NCBI GenBank assembly: GCA_009776385.1
Contig: WRFT01000039.1
Coordinates: 1-11,093, forward strand
Reading direction: 5' to 3'
Length of the DNA stretch: 11,093 nt
Origin: Clostridia bacterium
GTDB taxonomy: Bacteria > Bacillota > Clostridia > Christensenellales > Aristaeellaceae
Shown here: piece by piece, positions 1-7,444 of the stretch
How the letters are laid out: the number at the start of each line of letters is the position of its first letter
Numbering within the stretch: position 1 is the first letter of the stretch
Position numbers and translations under genes: made by a program
Notes under the pieces: generated by a model
What the model was told of the DNA's origin: nothing
Database searches by the model: none
The model's input: only the letters and a program-made list of their open reading frames with translations

Positions 1-884
1 AACTGCTTGACTTATCAGAAGAGGATATTCGCCATCTCCTGGACTGGGGAGATAAGCTAAAGGATGAACGGAAGAGAGGGGTATCTCATCCTATTCTTCA
101 GGGTAAGACGCTGGGTATGATTTTCGTCAAGTCATCAACGCGGACACGCGTCTCCTTTGAGGCCGGTATGTATCAGTTAGGCGGTCACGCTATGTTTTTA
201 AGCGCCCGGGATCTGCAACTGGGCCGCGGTGAACCGATTGAGGATACGGCGCGCGTATTATCGCGTTATGTGGACGGGTTGATGATACGAACCTTTGCGC
301 AGCAGGATGTTGAGGACATGGCCGCGTATGGTTCGATACCCGTGATTAACGGTTTAACCGATTTTGCGCATCCTTGCCAAGTGTTGGCCGATTTAATGAC
401 TATCCGTGCGTATAAGGGGCATCTGGAGGGTTTGAAAGCCTGCTATATCGGCGATGGCAATAATATGGCTAACTCTATCGCGGTTGGTTGTTTAAAAGCA
501 GGTATGCGTGTTGCGTTGGCATGTCCGGCCGGATACGGGCCGCATGAGGATATCATACATTTCGCGGCGGGTCAGTCTTTTCTGTTGACGGAGCGTCCCG
601 AGGAAGCCGTTGAAGACGCCGATGTGGTTTTCACTGATGTATGGGCATCCATGGGGCAGGAAGAGGAGCAGGAAAAACGCATGGCGGCTTTTCAAGGTTA
701 TCAGGTAAATACCGAACTGCTTAAAGCCGCTAAAGCGGACTGTCTTGTCCAGCATTGCCTGCCGGCTCACCGCGGAGAAGAGATTACCGCGGAAGTGTTT
801 GCGCGTCACGCGGATGAAATATACACTGAAGCAGAAAACCGGTTGCATGTACAAAAAGCAATATTAGTAACATTACTGGGATAG
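1..884 (+). CDS. argF: Ornithine carbamoyltransferase, 5' end outside the window
   Basis: Condenses carbamoyl phosphate with ornithine to give citrulline in cytoplasmic arginine synthesis. The frame is open from base 3, well upstream of the ATG at 117. The upstream codons encode normal family sequence (LLDLSEEDIRHLLDWG), so 117 is not the start and perhaps 10-20 N-terminal residues lie outside the window; 293 residues are visible. Family motifs seen: carbamoyl-phosphate loop SSTRTR (132-149), HPCQ (369-380), the ornithine-side SMGQE (648-662) and HCLPAHRGEE with the active-site Cys (753-782). No key residue looks lost. The gene ends in TAG (882-884), which shows that TAG is a normal stop in this genome. 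Only 11 bases separate it from carA, the next enzyme source of its substrate, so they are very probably one transcript. An anabolic role is inferred from that partner; a catabolic enzyme would normally sit with arginine deiminase or carbamate kinase. Confidence 0.95.
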   Translation, partial: LLDLSEEDIRHLLDWGDKLKDERKRGVSHPILQGKTLGMIFVKSSTRTRVSFEAGMYQLGGHAMFLSARDLQLGRGEPIEDTARVLSRYVDGLMIRTFAQQDVEDMAAYGSIPVINGLTDFAHPCQVLADLMTIRAYKGHLEGLKACYIGDGNNMANSIAVGCLKAGMRVALACPAGYGPHEDIIHFAAGQSFLLTERPEEAVEDADVVFTDVWASMGQEEEQEKRMAAFQGYQVNTELLKAAKADCLVQHCLPAHRGEEITAEVFARHADEIYTEAENRLHVQKAILVTLLG

Positions 885-895
885 GAAGTGTCGTC

Positions 896-1972
896 TTGGA
901 AAAGGCAGGTTATCTGGTGCTACAGAATGGCCGTGTTTTTAAGGGTCGGTCGGTCGGCGCGCATAAAAACGCGGTATCGAGGCTGCTATTCTTCACGGGA
1001 ATGACGGGATTCGGAGAAGTACTAACAGACCCCGGCTATAAGGGTATGATGGTCGTGCCGTCTTTCCCTATGTTTGGCGCGCGTATGATGGACGAGTATG
1101 GTCATCCTCCTCAGAAGCCTTTACTTTCCGCGCTGATTGTGCGTGATTTACAAAATGAATCCCTCCTGCCCGACGGGCCTGAAACACTCGGACGCTATCT
1201 TGCCGAACACGGTATTCCATGTCTGACAGACGTAGACACGCGAGCCGTTGTTAAGGCTATTCGAACCTCGGGTGAGATGAACGCGGCGCTTGTACATGAC
1301 GAGCCAAATGTGACGGAAACCATACGGCTTTTATCGGAGCATATCGTTTGGCCCGAACCCGAGTGTGGGGATGCTGTACAGGCCGATGAACAAGCAGACG
1401 GCCCGCGTGTTGTCATCCTGGATTGCGGAACGCGCGCAGAACTGATGAGGGATTTGAAGCGTTGCGGTTGTAAGGTGACAGTGATGCCCGCGGACGCAAG
1501 CGCCAAAGACGCGCTGGCCGTCCATCCCGATGGGGTCATACTGTCCGGCGGACCGGGCTTGCCCGCATCTTGTACATCTTATATAAAAACGGCATATGAT
1601 ATTGCCTCATCCGGCGTGCCAATGATGGGCGTGGGTTTGGGGCATCTTCTTCTGGCGCTGGCCATGGGCGCACAGGTCAATGAAATGCGCTGCGGGCATC
1701 ATGGTGCCGCGCTGCCTGTACAGGATTTGCGCGGTAATGTGTTTTTAACCCTTCAAAACCATTTTCATGCCGTTGATGACCTTACGCTTCCGCCTCATGC
1801 GCGTGTGATACATAAAAACCTTAACGACGGAACTTGCGAAGGCTTAGAGTACCTTCATATTCCGGCGTTTTCCGTTCAATTCTACCCGGAAACACCGCGT
1901 TCTTACCCGTGTGTTTCCAATGTGCTTTGGCACTTTACCGATCTGATAAGGGGGTATCGTCCATGCCGTTAA
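896..1972 (+). CDS. carA: Carbamoyl phosphate synthase small subunit with a dead glutaminase site
   Basis: CarA normally hydrolyses glutamine and channels the ammonia into CarB. The protein has 358 residues, close to the family norm. The start is TTG at 896, with AGGAAG upstream. The N-terminal CarA domain (about 5-135) keeps FFTGMTGFGE and the IDTR-like DVDTR. The class I amidotransferase domain (about 170-355) keeps LSGGPG (217-221), GHHG and LQNH. Its catalytic centre is changed, however. The family's GICLGHQ reads GVGLGHL (245-251), so the nucleophilic Cys is Gly247 (codon GGT, 1634-1636) and the glutamine-binding Gln is Leu251. The family's GHPE reads FYPE, so the catalytic His is Tyr330 (TAC, 1883-1885); Glu332 remains. 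Glutaminase activity is therefore not expected. A structural role in an ammonia-using synthase, as in vertebrate CPS I, is one reading; decay is the other. The end overlaps carB by 10 bases. Confidence 0.93.
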   Translation: MEKAGYLVLQNGRVFKGRSVGAHKNAVSRLLFFTGMTGFGEVLTDPGYKGMMVVPSFPMFGARMMDEYGHPPQKPLLSALIVRDLQNESLLPDGPETLGRYLAEHGIPCLTDVDTRAVVKAIRTSGEMNAALVHDEPNVTETIRLLSEHIVWPEPECGDAVQADEQADGPRVVILDCGTRAELMRDLKRCGCKVTVMPADASAKDALAVHPDGVILSGGPGLPASCTSYIKTAYDIASSGVPMMGVGLGHLLLALAMGAQVNEMRCGHHGAALPVQDLRGNVFLTLQNHFHAVDDLTLPPHARVIHKNLNDGTCEGLEYLHIPAFSVQFYPETPRSYPCVSNVLWHFTDLIRGYRPCR

Positions 1973-4143
1973 ACCCTATGCTGCGTCGTGTGATGATTAT
2001 CGGATCAGGTCCTATCGTCATTGGCCAGGCCGCTGAGTTTGATTATGCCGGTTCGCAAGCCTGCAAAGCGCTTAGGGAAGCGGGCTTGGAAGTCATATTA
2101 ATCAACCCCAATCCTGCCACCATCATGACAGATCACGCGTCCGCCGCTAAAATTTACATCGAGCCGCTGACGCTTGAGGTTCTCAAACGTATTATCATTG
2201 CCGAAAAGCCGGATGGCCTGCTGTCAACACTGGGCGGTCAAAGCGGGTTAACACTGTCGATGCAACTGGCCAAAGAAGGCTTCCTGGACATGCATCATGT
2301 GCAGCTTCTCGGCGCGAACTGTGAAACCATCGAAAAGGCCGAAGACCGGCTCTTGTTTAAACAAGCCATGCAGGAAATCGGGGAACCCTGCGCGGCGTCG
2401 GATATTGCGGAAAATCTGCCCGATGCCCTGATTCGCGCAGAGGAAATTGGGTATCCGGTCATTGTGCGGCCGGCGTATACCTTAGGCGGAACGGGCGGCG
2501 GTATCTGCGCTGACGCGGCAGAACTGGAAGCGGTGGCATCCGCAGGGCTTCGTTTATCGCCTATCGGCCAAATACTCATCGAAAAAAGCATCTCCGGTTG
2601 GAAAGAAATCGAGTTTGAGGTCATTAGGGATGCCACGGGCAGCGTTGCGGCTGTCTGTTCCATGGAAAACATCGACCCTGTAGGGGTACATACCGGCGAC
2701 AGTATCGTCGTCGCGCCGGCCTTGACATTGACGGATAACGAAATGAAGACACTGCGTGACGCGGCGCTGCGAATCGTCTCGGCGTTAAAAGTGGAAGGCG
2801 GCTGTAACTGCCAGTTTGCGCTGAGGCCGGACGGAGGCCAATACGCGGTTATAGAGGTCAACCCCCGCGTGTCGCGCTCCTCAGCGCTTGCGTCAAAGGC
2901 TACCGGATACCCTATTGCCAAGACGGCATCACTCATCGCGGTGGGTTATACGCTCCGAGAACTGCGTAACAGTATGACCGGCATGACCCTTGAGGCGTTT
3001 GAACCATCACTTGATTATGTAGTAGTCAAGTTTCCTAAATGGCCTTTTGATAAATTTATCTATGGCCGGCGCGCGTTGGGAACGCAAATGAAAGCGACCG
3101 GCGAGGTCATGGCTATAGGCATTAACTTAGAACAAGCGCTCATGAAGGCGGTACGCGGTGCGGAGATCGGCGTGGATACCCTGCGTATGGATAAAATGGC
3201 GGCATTATCGCAGGACGATTTATTCGCGCTCATCGCGTCTTGTACCGATGAGCGGCTCTTCGCCGTTTATGAGGCGCTTCGCCGCGACGAGTGTTGTGTG
3301 GACATACTCTGCCAAACGACACAGATGGACGCCTTCTTTATTAATAAACTGCTTCGGTTGATCCGCATGGAAAAGAAACTGGAAGCGTGTCAGCTTAGCG
3401 AAGCCTGTTACCGGGAAGCCAAGCAGTTAGGTTTTCCGGACAGTGCCATTACGCGTTTAACCGGTGTCCCCGTGGCTAGCCCGCGTCTGCCGGTTTATAA
3501 GGCGGTTGATACCTGCGCCGCCGAGTTTGATGCCGGCGCTTCCTATTTTTACGCCACGTACGATGAAGAGAATGAAGCGGGGCCGCAGGTTACCGCGGAA
3601 GGGCAGCGGAAACCTGTGGTTATCGTTTTAGGCGCAGGCCCCATCCGCATCGGGCAGGGGATCGAGTTTGATTATGCGTCGGTGCATTGTGTCCGAGTCT
3701 TAAAAAAACTGGGATATGACTCCGTCATGATAAATAACAACCCCGAAACAGTGTCAACAGATTTTGACACCGCGGACAGGCTCTATTTTGAACCTTTAAC
3801 TGCCGAAGATGTCTTAAGCGTCATCGCGGTTGAAAAACCGATGGGGGTCGTCGCGGCTTTCGGCGGCCAAACGGCAATTAAATTAACCAAACCGCTTCAT
3901 CACGCGGGCGTAAAGATACTCGGTACTTCAGCGGATAGTATCGACTTGGCTGAAGACAGAAAGCGTTTCGATTCGGCCATGGAACGTTTAGGCATAAAAA
4001 GGCCGCGCGGGTCTGCGGTTATGACTGCCGAGGATGCGACTAAAGTCGCCAATGAACTGGGGTATCCCGTATTGGTGCGCCCGTCTTATGTGTTGGGTGG
4101 TCAAAACATGATCATAGCCGACAGGGATGAGGATATCGCATAG
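1963..4143 (+). CDS. carB: Carbamoyl phosphate synthase large subunit, first part up to an in-frame TAG
   Basis: CarB makes carbamoyl phosphate from bicarbonate, ammonia and two ATP through two homologous ATP-grasp halves. The start is ATG 1963, with AAGGGGG at about 1948-1954 and a 10-base overlap with carA. The frame is open further upstream, but that part is carA sequence read in another frame. This section covers 726 codons: the whole N-half (IGSGPIVIGQAAEFDYAG at the start, RPAYTLGGTGGG, EVNPRVSRSSALASKATGYP), the oligomerisation region, and the beginning of the C-half (LGAGPIRIGQGIEFDYASVH, FGGQTAIKL, RPSYVLGG at residues 706-713). It stops at TAG 4141-4143, inside the second ATP-grasp domain. 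The family's usual GGRAM after that motif reads GGQNM here. If translation ends at this point the product lacks the second carboxyphosphate/carbamate site and the allosteric domain, and should not make carbamoyl phosphate. The remainder continues in the same frame. Confidence 0.9.
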   Translation: MPLNPMLRRVMIIGSGPIVIGQAAEFDYAGSQACKALREAGLEVILINPNPATIMTDHASAAKIYIEPLTLEVLKRIIIAEKPDGLLSTLGGQSGLTLSMQLAKEGFLDMHHVQLLGANCETIEKAEDRLLFKQAMQEIGEPCAASDIAENLPDALIRAEEIGYPVIVRPAYTLGGTGGGICADAAELEAVASAGLRLSPIGQILIEKSISGWKEIEFEVIRDATGSVAAVCSMENIDPVGVHTGDSIVVAPALTLTDNEMKTLRDAALRIVSALKVEGGCNCQFALRPDGGQYAVIEVNPRVSRSSALASKATGYPIAKTASLIAVGYTLRELRNSMTGMTLEAFEPSLDYVVVKFPKWPFDKFIYGRRALGTQMKATGEVMAIGINLEQALMKAVRGAEIGVDTLRMDKMAALSQDDLFALIASCTDERLFAVYEALRRDECCVDILCQTTQMDAFFINKLLRLIRMEKKLEACQLSEACYREAKQLGFPDSAITRLTGVPVASPRLPVYKAVDTCAAEFDAGASYFYATYDEENEAGPQVTAEGQRKPVVIVLGAGPIRIGQGIEFDYASVHCVRVLKKLGYDSVMINNNPETVSTDFDTADRLYFEPLTAEDVLSVIAVEKPMGVVAAFGGQTAIKLTKPLHHAGVKILGTSADSIDLAEDRKRFDSAMERLGIKRPRGSAVMTAEDATKVANELGYPVLVRPSYVLGGQNMIIADRDEDIA
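4141..4143 (+). other. In-frame TAG interrupting carB
   Basis: Codon 727 of carB is TAG. The residues before it (ADRDEDIA) and after it (YMQIILAGG) fit the family with no gap and no frame change. In E. coli CarB the same place holds a charged residue in the DLRRYF stretch. One base change from GAG, AAG or CAG would explain it. TAG ends argF, the carB-dapF frame, the binding-protein gene and the second coiled-coil gene in this window, so a general reassignment of TAG is unlikely. A real nonsense mutation, occasional readthrough, strain heterogeneity or a sequencing or assembly error all remain open. Confidence 0.9.
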
Positions 4144-4146
4144 TAC

Positions 4147-5994
4147 ATGCAAATCATTCTGGCCGGCGGCATTGAAAACCCAATTCTCATCGATCAATAT
4201 CTTCAGGGCGTTGAAGTCGAAGTGGATGCGATTTGCGACGGCGAGGATATATTAATGCCCGGTATCATGGAGCATATTGAACGCGCGGGCGTTCACTCCG
4301 GTGATTCGATTGCCGTCTACCCGGCGTGGAATCTTTCCGGATTCGTGGCGCAGCGTATTATCGGGGCGACGCGAAGTATCGCTCTGGAATTGCATACTGT
4401 TGGATTGGTCAATATTCAGTATGTTATCTTTCATAATGAAATATATGTCATTGAAGCAAATCCGCGCGCATCCCGTACAATTCCGTATATCAGTAAAGTT
4501 ACGGGCGTCCCGATGGTGGATCTGGCGGTACGGGCTATGATGGGTGAAAAGCTTTCCGAAATGGGTTATGGTACGGGCTTATATAAACAAAGCCCGTACT
4601 ATGCCGTGAAAGTACCGGCCTTTTCGTTTGAAAAATTGCAAGATGTGGATACGCATTTGGGCCCGGAAATGAAATCCACCGGTGAAGCGCTCGGAATCGG
4701 CTCGACACTCGAAGAGGCGATGTATAAAGGGCTTGTGGCTGCCGGTTACGGTATGCGGCGGGATGGCGGTATGTTTATGACGGTGTGCGACGCGGATAAA
4801 GCCGAGGCTGTCGATACCGCCAGGCGCTACCTCTCCCTTGGGCTTTCGCTGTACGCGACGCCTGGAACGGCTCAAGTACTCGTCAATCACGGGCTGTCTG
4901 CCGCGGTTGTTCGCCGTGAGATGGTCGAGAATATGTTGTCTTTAGGCAATATCCGCTATATTCTGTCCACCTCGTCAAAGGGCCGCGCCACGGACCGGGT
5001 CAGCGTAAAGATAAGGCGCATGGCGCTGGAACGCGCCATTCCCGTCTTTACGAGCCTCGATACCGCCAACGCGCTGGCAAACGCGTTAATATCGGGCTAT
5101 ACGCAGTCGAGCATTGAGTTGGTGGATATCAATCACATGCGCAAAGAAAGGCAAAGCCTGCGTTTTATTAAAATGAGAGGAACGGGTAATGACTATATTT
5201 TCTTTGATTGTTTTGATCAGCCGGTCATCAGCCCGAGTTCACTGAGTGTACAGCTTTCGGATCGCAGAAAATCCATCGGAGGCGAAGGCATCATCCTGAT
5301 AGAGCCCTCGTCATGCGCGGACGCATACATGCGCGTGTTCAACGCCGATGGATCCGAAAGCCAAATGGCCGGCAATGCCATTCGCTGTGTAGCGAAGTAT
5401 CTGTACGAATCAGGGAGGGTACAAGATACCTGCATGACCATTCAAACAAAAGCCGGTTTGCGCAAACTAAATCTGTTTCTGAGGGACGATATCGTCGTGT
5501 CTGTGCAAGTGGATATGGGCATGCCTATTTTTACGCCCTCTGACATTCCGGTTCTGCTGGACGGTGAACGCGCCGTTAACCGTGTGATGCGTTTGGCGGG
5601 TGAAGATCGTATGGTGACTTGTTTGTCCATGGGCAATCCGCATGTCATACAGTTCGTTCAGGATGTCAGCCGTGTCCGTCTTCCCGTTTTAGGGCCCGCT
5701 ATCGAGAATGACAGGCAATTCCCGGAGCGTGTCAATGTCAGCTTTGCCACACTGCTTAATCGCAACGTTTTAAAGGCACGCGTATGGGAACGCGGTATCG
5801 GAGAAACATGGGGTTGCGGTACCGGCGCTTGCGCCATCGCCGTTGCCGCGGTAGAATGCGGCTTGTGCGACAAAGATACCTATATTACCGTCCGGCTTAT
5901 AGGCGGCGAGTTGGTTATCCGTTATACAAAGGACGGGCACGTCTTCATGTCCGGAGATGTTCGTAAGGATTATATGGGGGTCATCGAGGTATAG
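4147..5994 (+). CDS. carB-dapF: CarB C-terminal part fused in frame to diaminopimelate epimerase
   Basis: This 615-codon frame lies in the same phase as carB, one codon after the TAG. Its first Met (4147) has only a weak GAGG about 12 bases upstream, so it is better read as the continuation of carB than as a designed start. Residues 1 to about 200 complete the second ATP-grasp domain (EVEVDAICDG, GIMEHIERAGVHSGDS, EANPRASRTIPYISKVTGVP). About 205-335 form the MGS-like allosteric domain (LYATPGTA, YILSTSSKGR). CarB would normally end near IELVDINHMRKERQ, about 1065 residues in all. Instead the frame runs without a stop into a complete DapF domain with almost no linker. Read through the TAG, the whole unit is 1343 residues. 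Stop is TAG at 5992-5994. Translation of this segment needs suppression of the TAG, restart at 4147, or internal initiation nearer dapF. Confidence 0.82.
   Translation: MQIILAGGIENPILIDQYLQGVEVEVDAICDGEDILMPGIMEHIERAGVHSGDSIAVYPAWNLSGFVAQRIIGATRSIALELHTVGLVNIQYVIFHNEIYVIEANPRASRTIPYISKVTGVPMVDLAVRAMMGEKLSEMGYGTGLYKQSPYYAVKVPAFSFEKLQDVDTHLGPEMKSTGEALGIGSTLEEAMYKGLVAAGYGMRRDGGMFMTVCDADKAEAVDTARRYLSLGLSLYATPGTAQVLVNHGLSAAVVRREMVENMLSLGNIRYILSTSSKGRATDRVSVKIRRMALERAIPVFTSLDTANALANALISGYTQSSIELVDINHMRKERQSLRFIKMRGTGNDYIFFDCFDQPVISPSSLSVQLSDRRKSIGGEGIILIEPSSCADAYMRVFNADGSESQMAGNAIRCVAKYLYESGRVQDTCMTIQTKAGLRKLNLFLRDDIVVSVQVDMGMPIFTPSDIPVLLDGERAVNRVMRLAGEDRMVTCLSMGNPHVIQFVQDVSRVRLPVLGPAIENDRQFPERVNVSFATLLNRNVLKARVWERGIGETWGCGTGACAIAVAAVECGLCDKDTYITVRLIGGELVIRYTKDGHVFMSGDVRKDYMGVIEV
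5158..5994 (+). CDS. dapF: Diaminopimelate epimerase module, first catalytic Cys replaced by Ala
   Basis: DapF interconverts LL- and meso-diaminopimelate using two cysteines as acid and base, and feeds lysine and peptidoglycan synthesis. About 278 residues form both halves of the fold: LRFIKMRGTGNDY at the start, FNADGSESQMAGNAIRC, VDMGMPIFTP, SMGNPHV, and WERGIGETWGCGTGACA. The second catalytic Cys is present (TGC 5815-5817). The first, in the family motif MCGN, is Ala (GCC 5368-5370), a two-base difference from any Cys codon. The usual HGTGND is RGTGND. The coordinate given starts at CTG 5158, the place where free DapF proteins begin with ATG. GAAAGG (5146-5151) sits 6 bases upstream like a ribosome binding site. 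ATG 5137 is another possible internal start, but without a clear site. With one catalytic Cys missing, normal epimerase activity is doubtful. Confidence 0.7.
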   Translation: MRFIKMRGTGNDYIFFDCFDQPVISPSSLSVQLSDRRKSIGGEGIILIEPSSCADAYMRVFNADGSESQMAGNAIRCVAKYLYESGRVQDTCMTIQTKAGLRKLNLFLRDDIVVSVQVDMGMPIFTPSDIPVLLDGERAVNRVMRLAGEDRMVTCLSMGNPHVIQFVQDVSRVRLPVLGPAIENDRQFPERVNVSFATLLNRNVLKARVWERGIGETWGCGTGACAIAVAAVECGLCDKDTYITVRLIGGELVIRYTKDGHVFMSGDVRKDYMGVIEV

Positions 5995-6016
5995 GTTTAG
6001 TGGTAAGATTATCCCT

Positions 6017-6757
6017 TTAAAACCCGATAAACTGCCTGGTACGCGGATTGGCCGATGAAAAAACCGACGCCGGAGACCCTTGCTCAACGATGCCGCCGTT
6101 TTCCATGAATATAATACGGTGGGATACTTCTCTGGCAAATCCCATTTCGTGGGTGACCACCAACATGGTCATCTGTTCCTTAGCCAAGTCGCGTATCACG
6201 GATAATACCTCATTGGTTATTTCCGGATCCAGTGCGGATGTGGGCTCATCAAAACACAGTATCTCCGGTTCCATGCATAAGGCGCGCGCTATGGCTACGC
6301 GCTGCGCTTGGCCTCCGGAAAGTTGATGCGGGTAGGCTTGAGCCTTATCAGATAACCCCACTCGTTCAAGCAGTTCTTTACCAAGTTTGAGTGCCTTTGC
6401 AGCAGGCATGCGTTTGACATGTATCGGCGCGTCTGTAATATTCGTTATCACATTCATATGCGGAAACAAATGATAGCTTTGGAAAACCATCCCCATTCGC
6501 AATGTTATTTTACGAAGGATGGCTGCTTGCGTGTATTGCGCGCGACCCTCCGCGCTGCGGCATAAAAACATTCCGTCCAGTGCGATTGTTCCGTCATCAA
6601 TTTTTTCAAGTTGGTTAAGGCATCGAAGCAGCGTGCTTTTCCCCGACCCGCTCGGGCCGATAATGGCAACGACTTCGCCTTTGGCTATACACAGGGATAG
6701 GTTGTTTATAACACATAAATGGCCGTAATGCTTTGTGATGTGATCCGCTGTTAACAT
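6017..6757 (-). CDS. Polar amino-acid ABC transporter, ATP-binding protein
   Basis: This is the cytoplasmic ATPase of an importer of the GlnQ/HisP/ArtP type. It has 246 residues, the usual length. Seen in order: Walker A GPSGSGKST (34-42), Q-loop Gln93 in MVFQSYHLFPH, signature LSGGQAQRVAIARAL (146-160), Walker B ILCFDEP (166-172), D-loop SALD, switch His203 and the EMGFARE stretch (204-210) typical of the polar amino-acid group. The frame is open 17 codons further upstream. ATG 6757 is chosen because GAGAGG lies just before it and the domain begins at once (MLTADHITKHYG). It is the last gene of a three-gene operon, 14 bases after the permease. It ends in TAA, 22 bases from the convergent dapF stop, and I see no clear terminator in that gap. 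The substrate cannot be read from the ATPase. Confidence 0.95.
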   Translation of the reverse strand: MLTADHITKHYGHLCVINNLSLCIAKGEVVAIIGPSGSGKSTLLRCLNQLEKIDDGTIALDGMFLCRSAEGRAQYTQAAILRKITLRMGMVFQSYHLFPHMNVITNITDAPIHVKRMPAAKALKLGKELLERVGLSDKAQAYPHQLSGGQAQRVAIARALCMEPEILCFDEPTSALDPEITNEVLSVIRDLAKEQMTMLVVTHEMGFAREVSHRIIFMENGGIVEQGSPASVFSSANPRTRQFIGF

Positions 6758-6771
6758 GCAACCTCTCTCCA

Positions 6772-7437
6772 TCAGTAATAACCCAATCGCTTCTCGGCGA
6801 GTTTGCAAAACTGGCCTGCGATTCCGTTTAATATCATGTATAGAATCATCGCCAGTAGAAATGGTTCCACGGAACTGGAAACGCTTACCTGTTGTTTGGC
6901 TATTATCATGATTTCCGTAATTGCTACGGTACTGGCCAGCGCCGTATCCTTTACCAATGTAATGACCTCGTTGGTTACGGCGGGCATCACATTCTTGATG
7001 GCTTGCGGCAGGATGATACGCATAAAAACCTGCGTACGTTCATATCCCAGTACATGACCCGCTTCGCGCTGTCCTACGGGTATGGCTTGTATGCCTCCTC
7101 GGAATATCTCCGCGAAATACGCGGCGTAGTTAATAACAAAGGCGAAGATGACGGTCCCGAATGGATTCGCCCTAAACGGTAGCAGCTGCGGTAACAAATA
7201 GTAAAAGCAAACGATCTGCAGCATCAGGGGCGTACTGCGCATAATGTAAATGTAAAAGATTACGGGGCCGCGTACTGCGGTATGTTTGGACATACGCGCC
7301 AGCGCCGCCAGGATACCCAGCGGCGCTGAAAGCAGAAGTGTAAGGGCGAAAATCGCGCAAGTCGTGCCTACCCCGCTTGTGAGCAAGGTAACGAGTTTCC
7401 ATAGTCTTTCAGGATCGTTGAAAAACTTTATCAGCAT
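6772..7437 (-). CDS. Polar amino-acid ABC transporter, permease
   Basis: HisM/GlnP-family membrane subunit of 221 residues that forms the path for the amino acid. Several hydrophobic segments are visible (about 17-48, 58-85, 93-112 and 193-210). Family marks are RSTPLMLQ (67-74), the AEIFRGGIQAIP stretch (109-120), and the EAA loop that contacts the ATPase, REAGHVLGYERTQVFMRIILPQA shortened here to its core REAGHVLGYERTQ (124-136), followed by the VKDTAL motif (162-167). The start ATG 7437 lies 7 bases after the stop of the binding-protein gene and has no strong ribosome binding site, so translation is probably coupled to the upstream gene. As a single permease gene it should act as a homodimer, which is an inference from family practice. 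Confidence 0.95.
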   Translation of the reverse strand: MLIKFFNDPERLWKLVTLLTSGVGTTCAIFALTLLLSAPLGILAALARMSKHTAVRGPVIFYIYIMRSTPLMLQIVCFYYLLPQLLPFRANPFGTVIFAFVINYAAYFAEIFRGGIQAIPVGQREAGHVLGYERTQVFMRIILPQAIKNVMPAVTNEVITLVKDTALASTVAITEIMIIAKQQVSVSSSVEPFLLAMILYMILNGIAGQFCKLAEKRLGYY

Positions 7438-7444
7438 CTTGAAG

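Noticed and set aside
1834..1962. Upstream extension of the carB frame
   Set aside because: These codons are carA sequence in another frame; ATG 1963 has a good ribosome binding site and matches the family start.
2295..2936. 213-codon reverse-strand frame inside carB
   Set aside because: Composition follows the strongly conserved carB codons on the other strand; no ribosome binding site or protein similarity.
882..4143. General reassignment of TAG to a sense codon
   Set aside because: TAG ends argF (882-884), the carB-dapF frame (5992-5994), the binding-protein gene (7445-7447) and the second coiled-coil gene (9318-9320) at the expected protein ends. Reading through argF would add unrelated residues overlapping carA.
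5995..6016. Bidirectional terminator between dapF and the ABC ATPase gene
   Set aside because: Only a weak GGTTT/AAACC pairing that reaches into the ATPase gene, with no T-tract.
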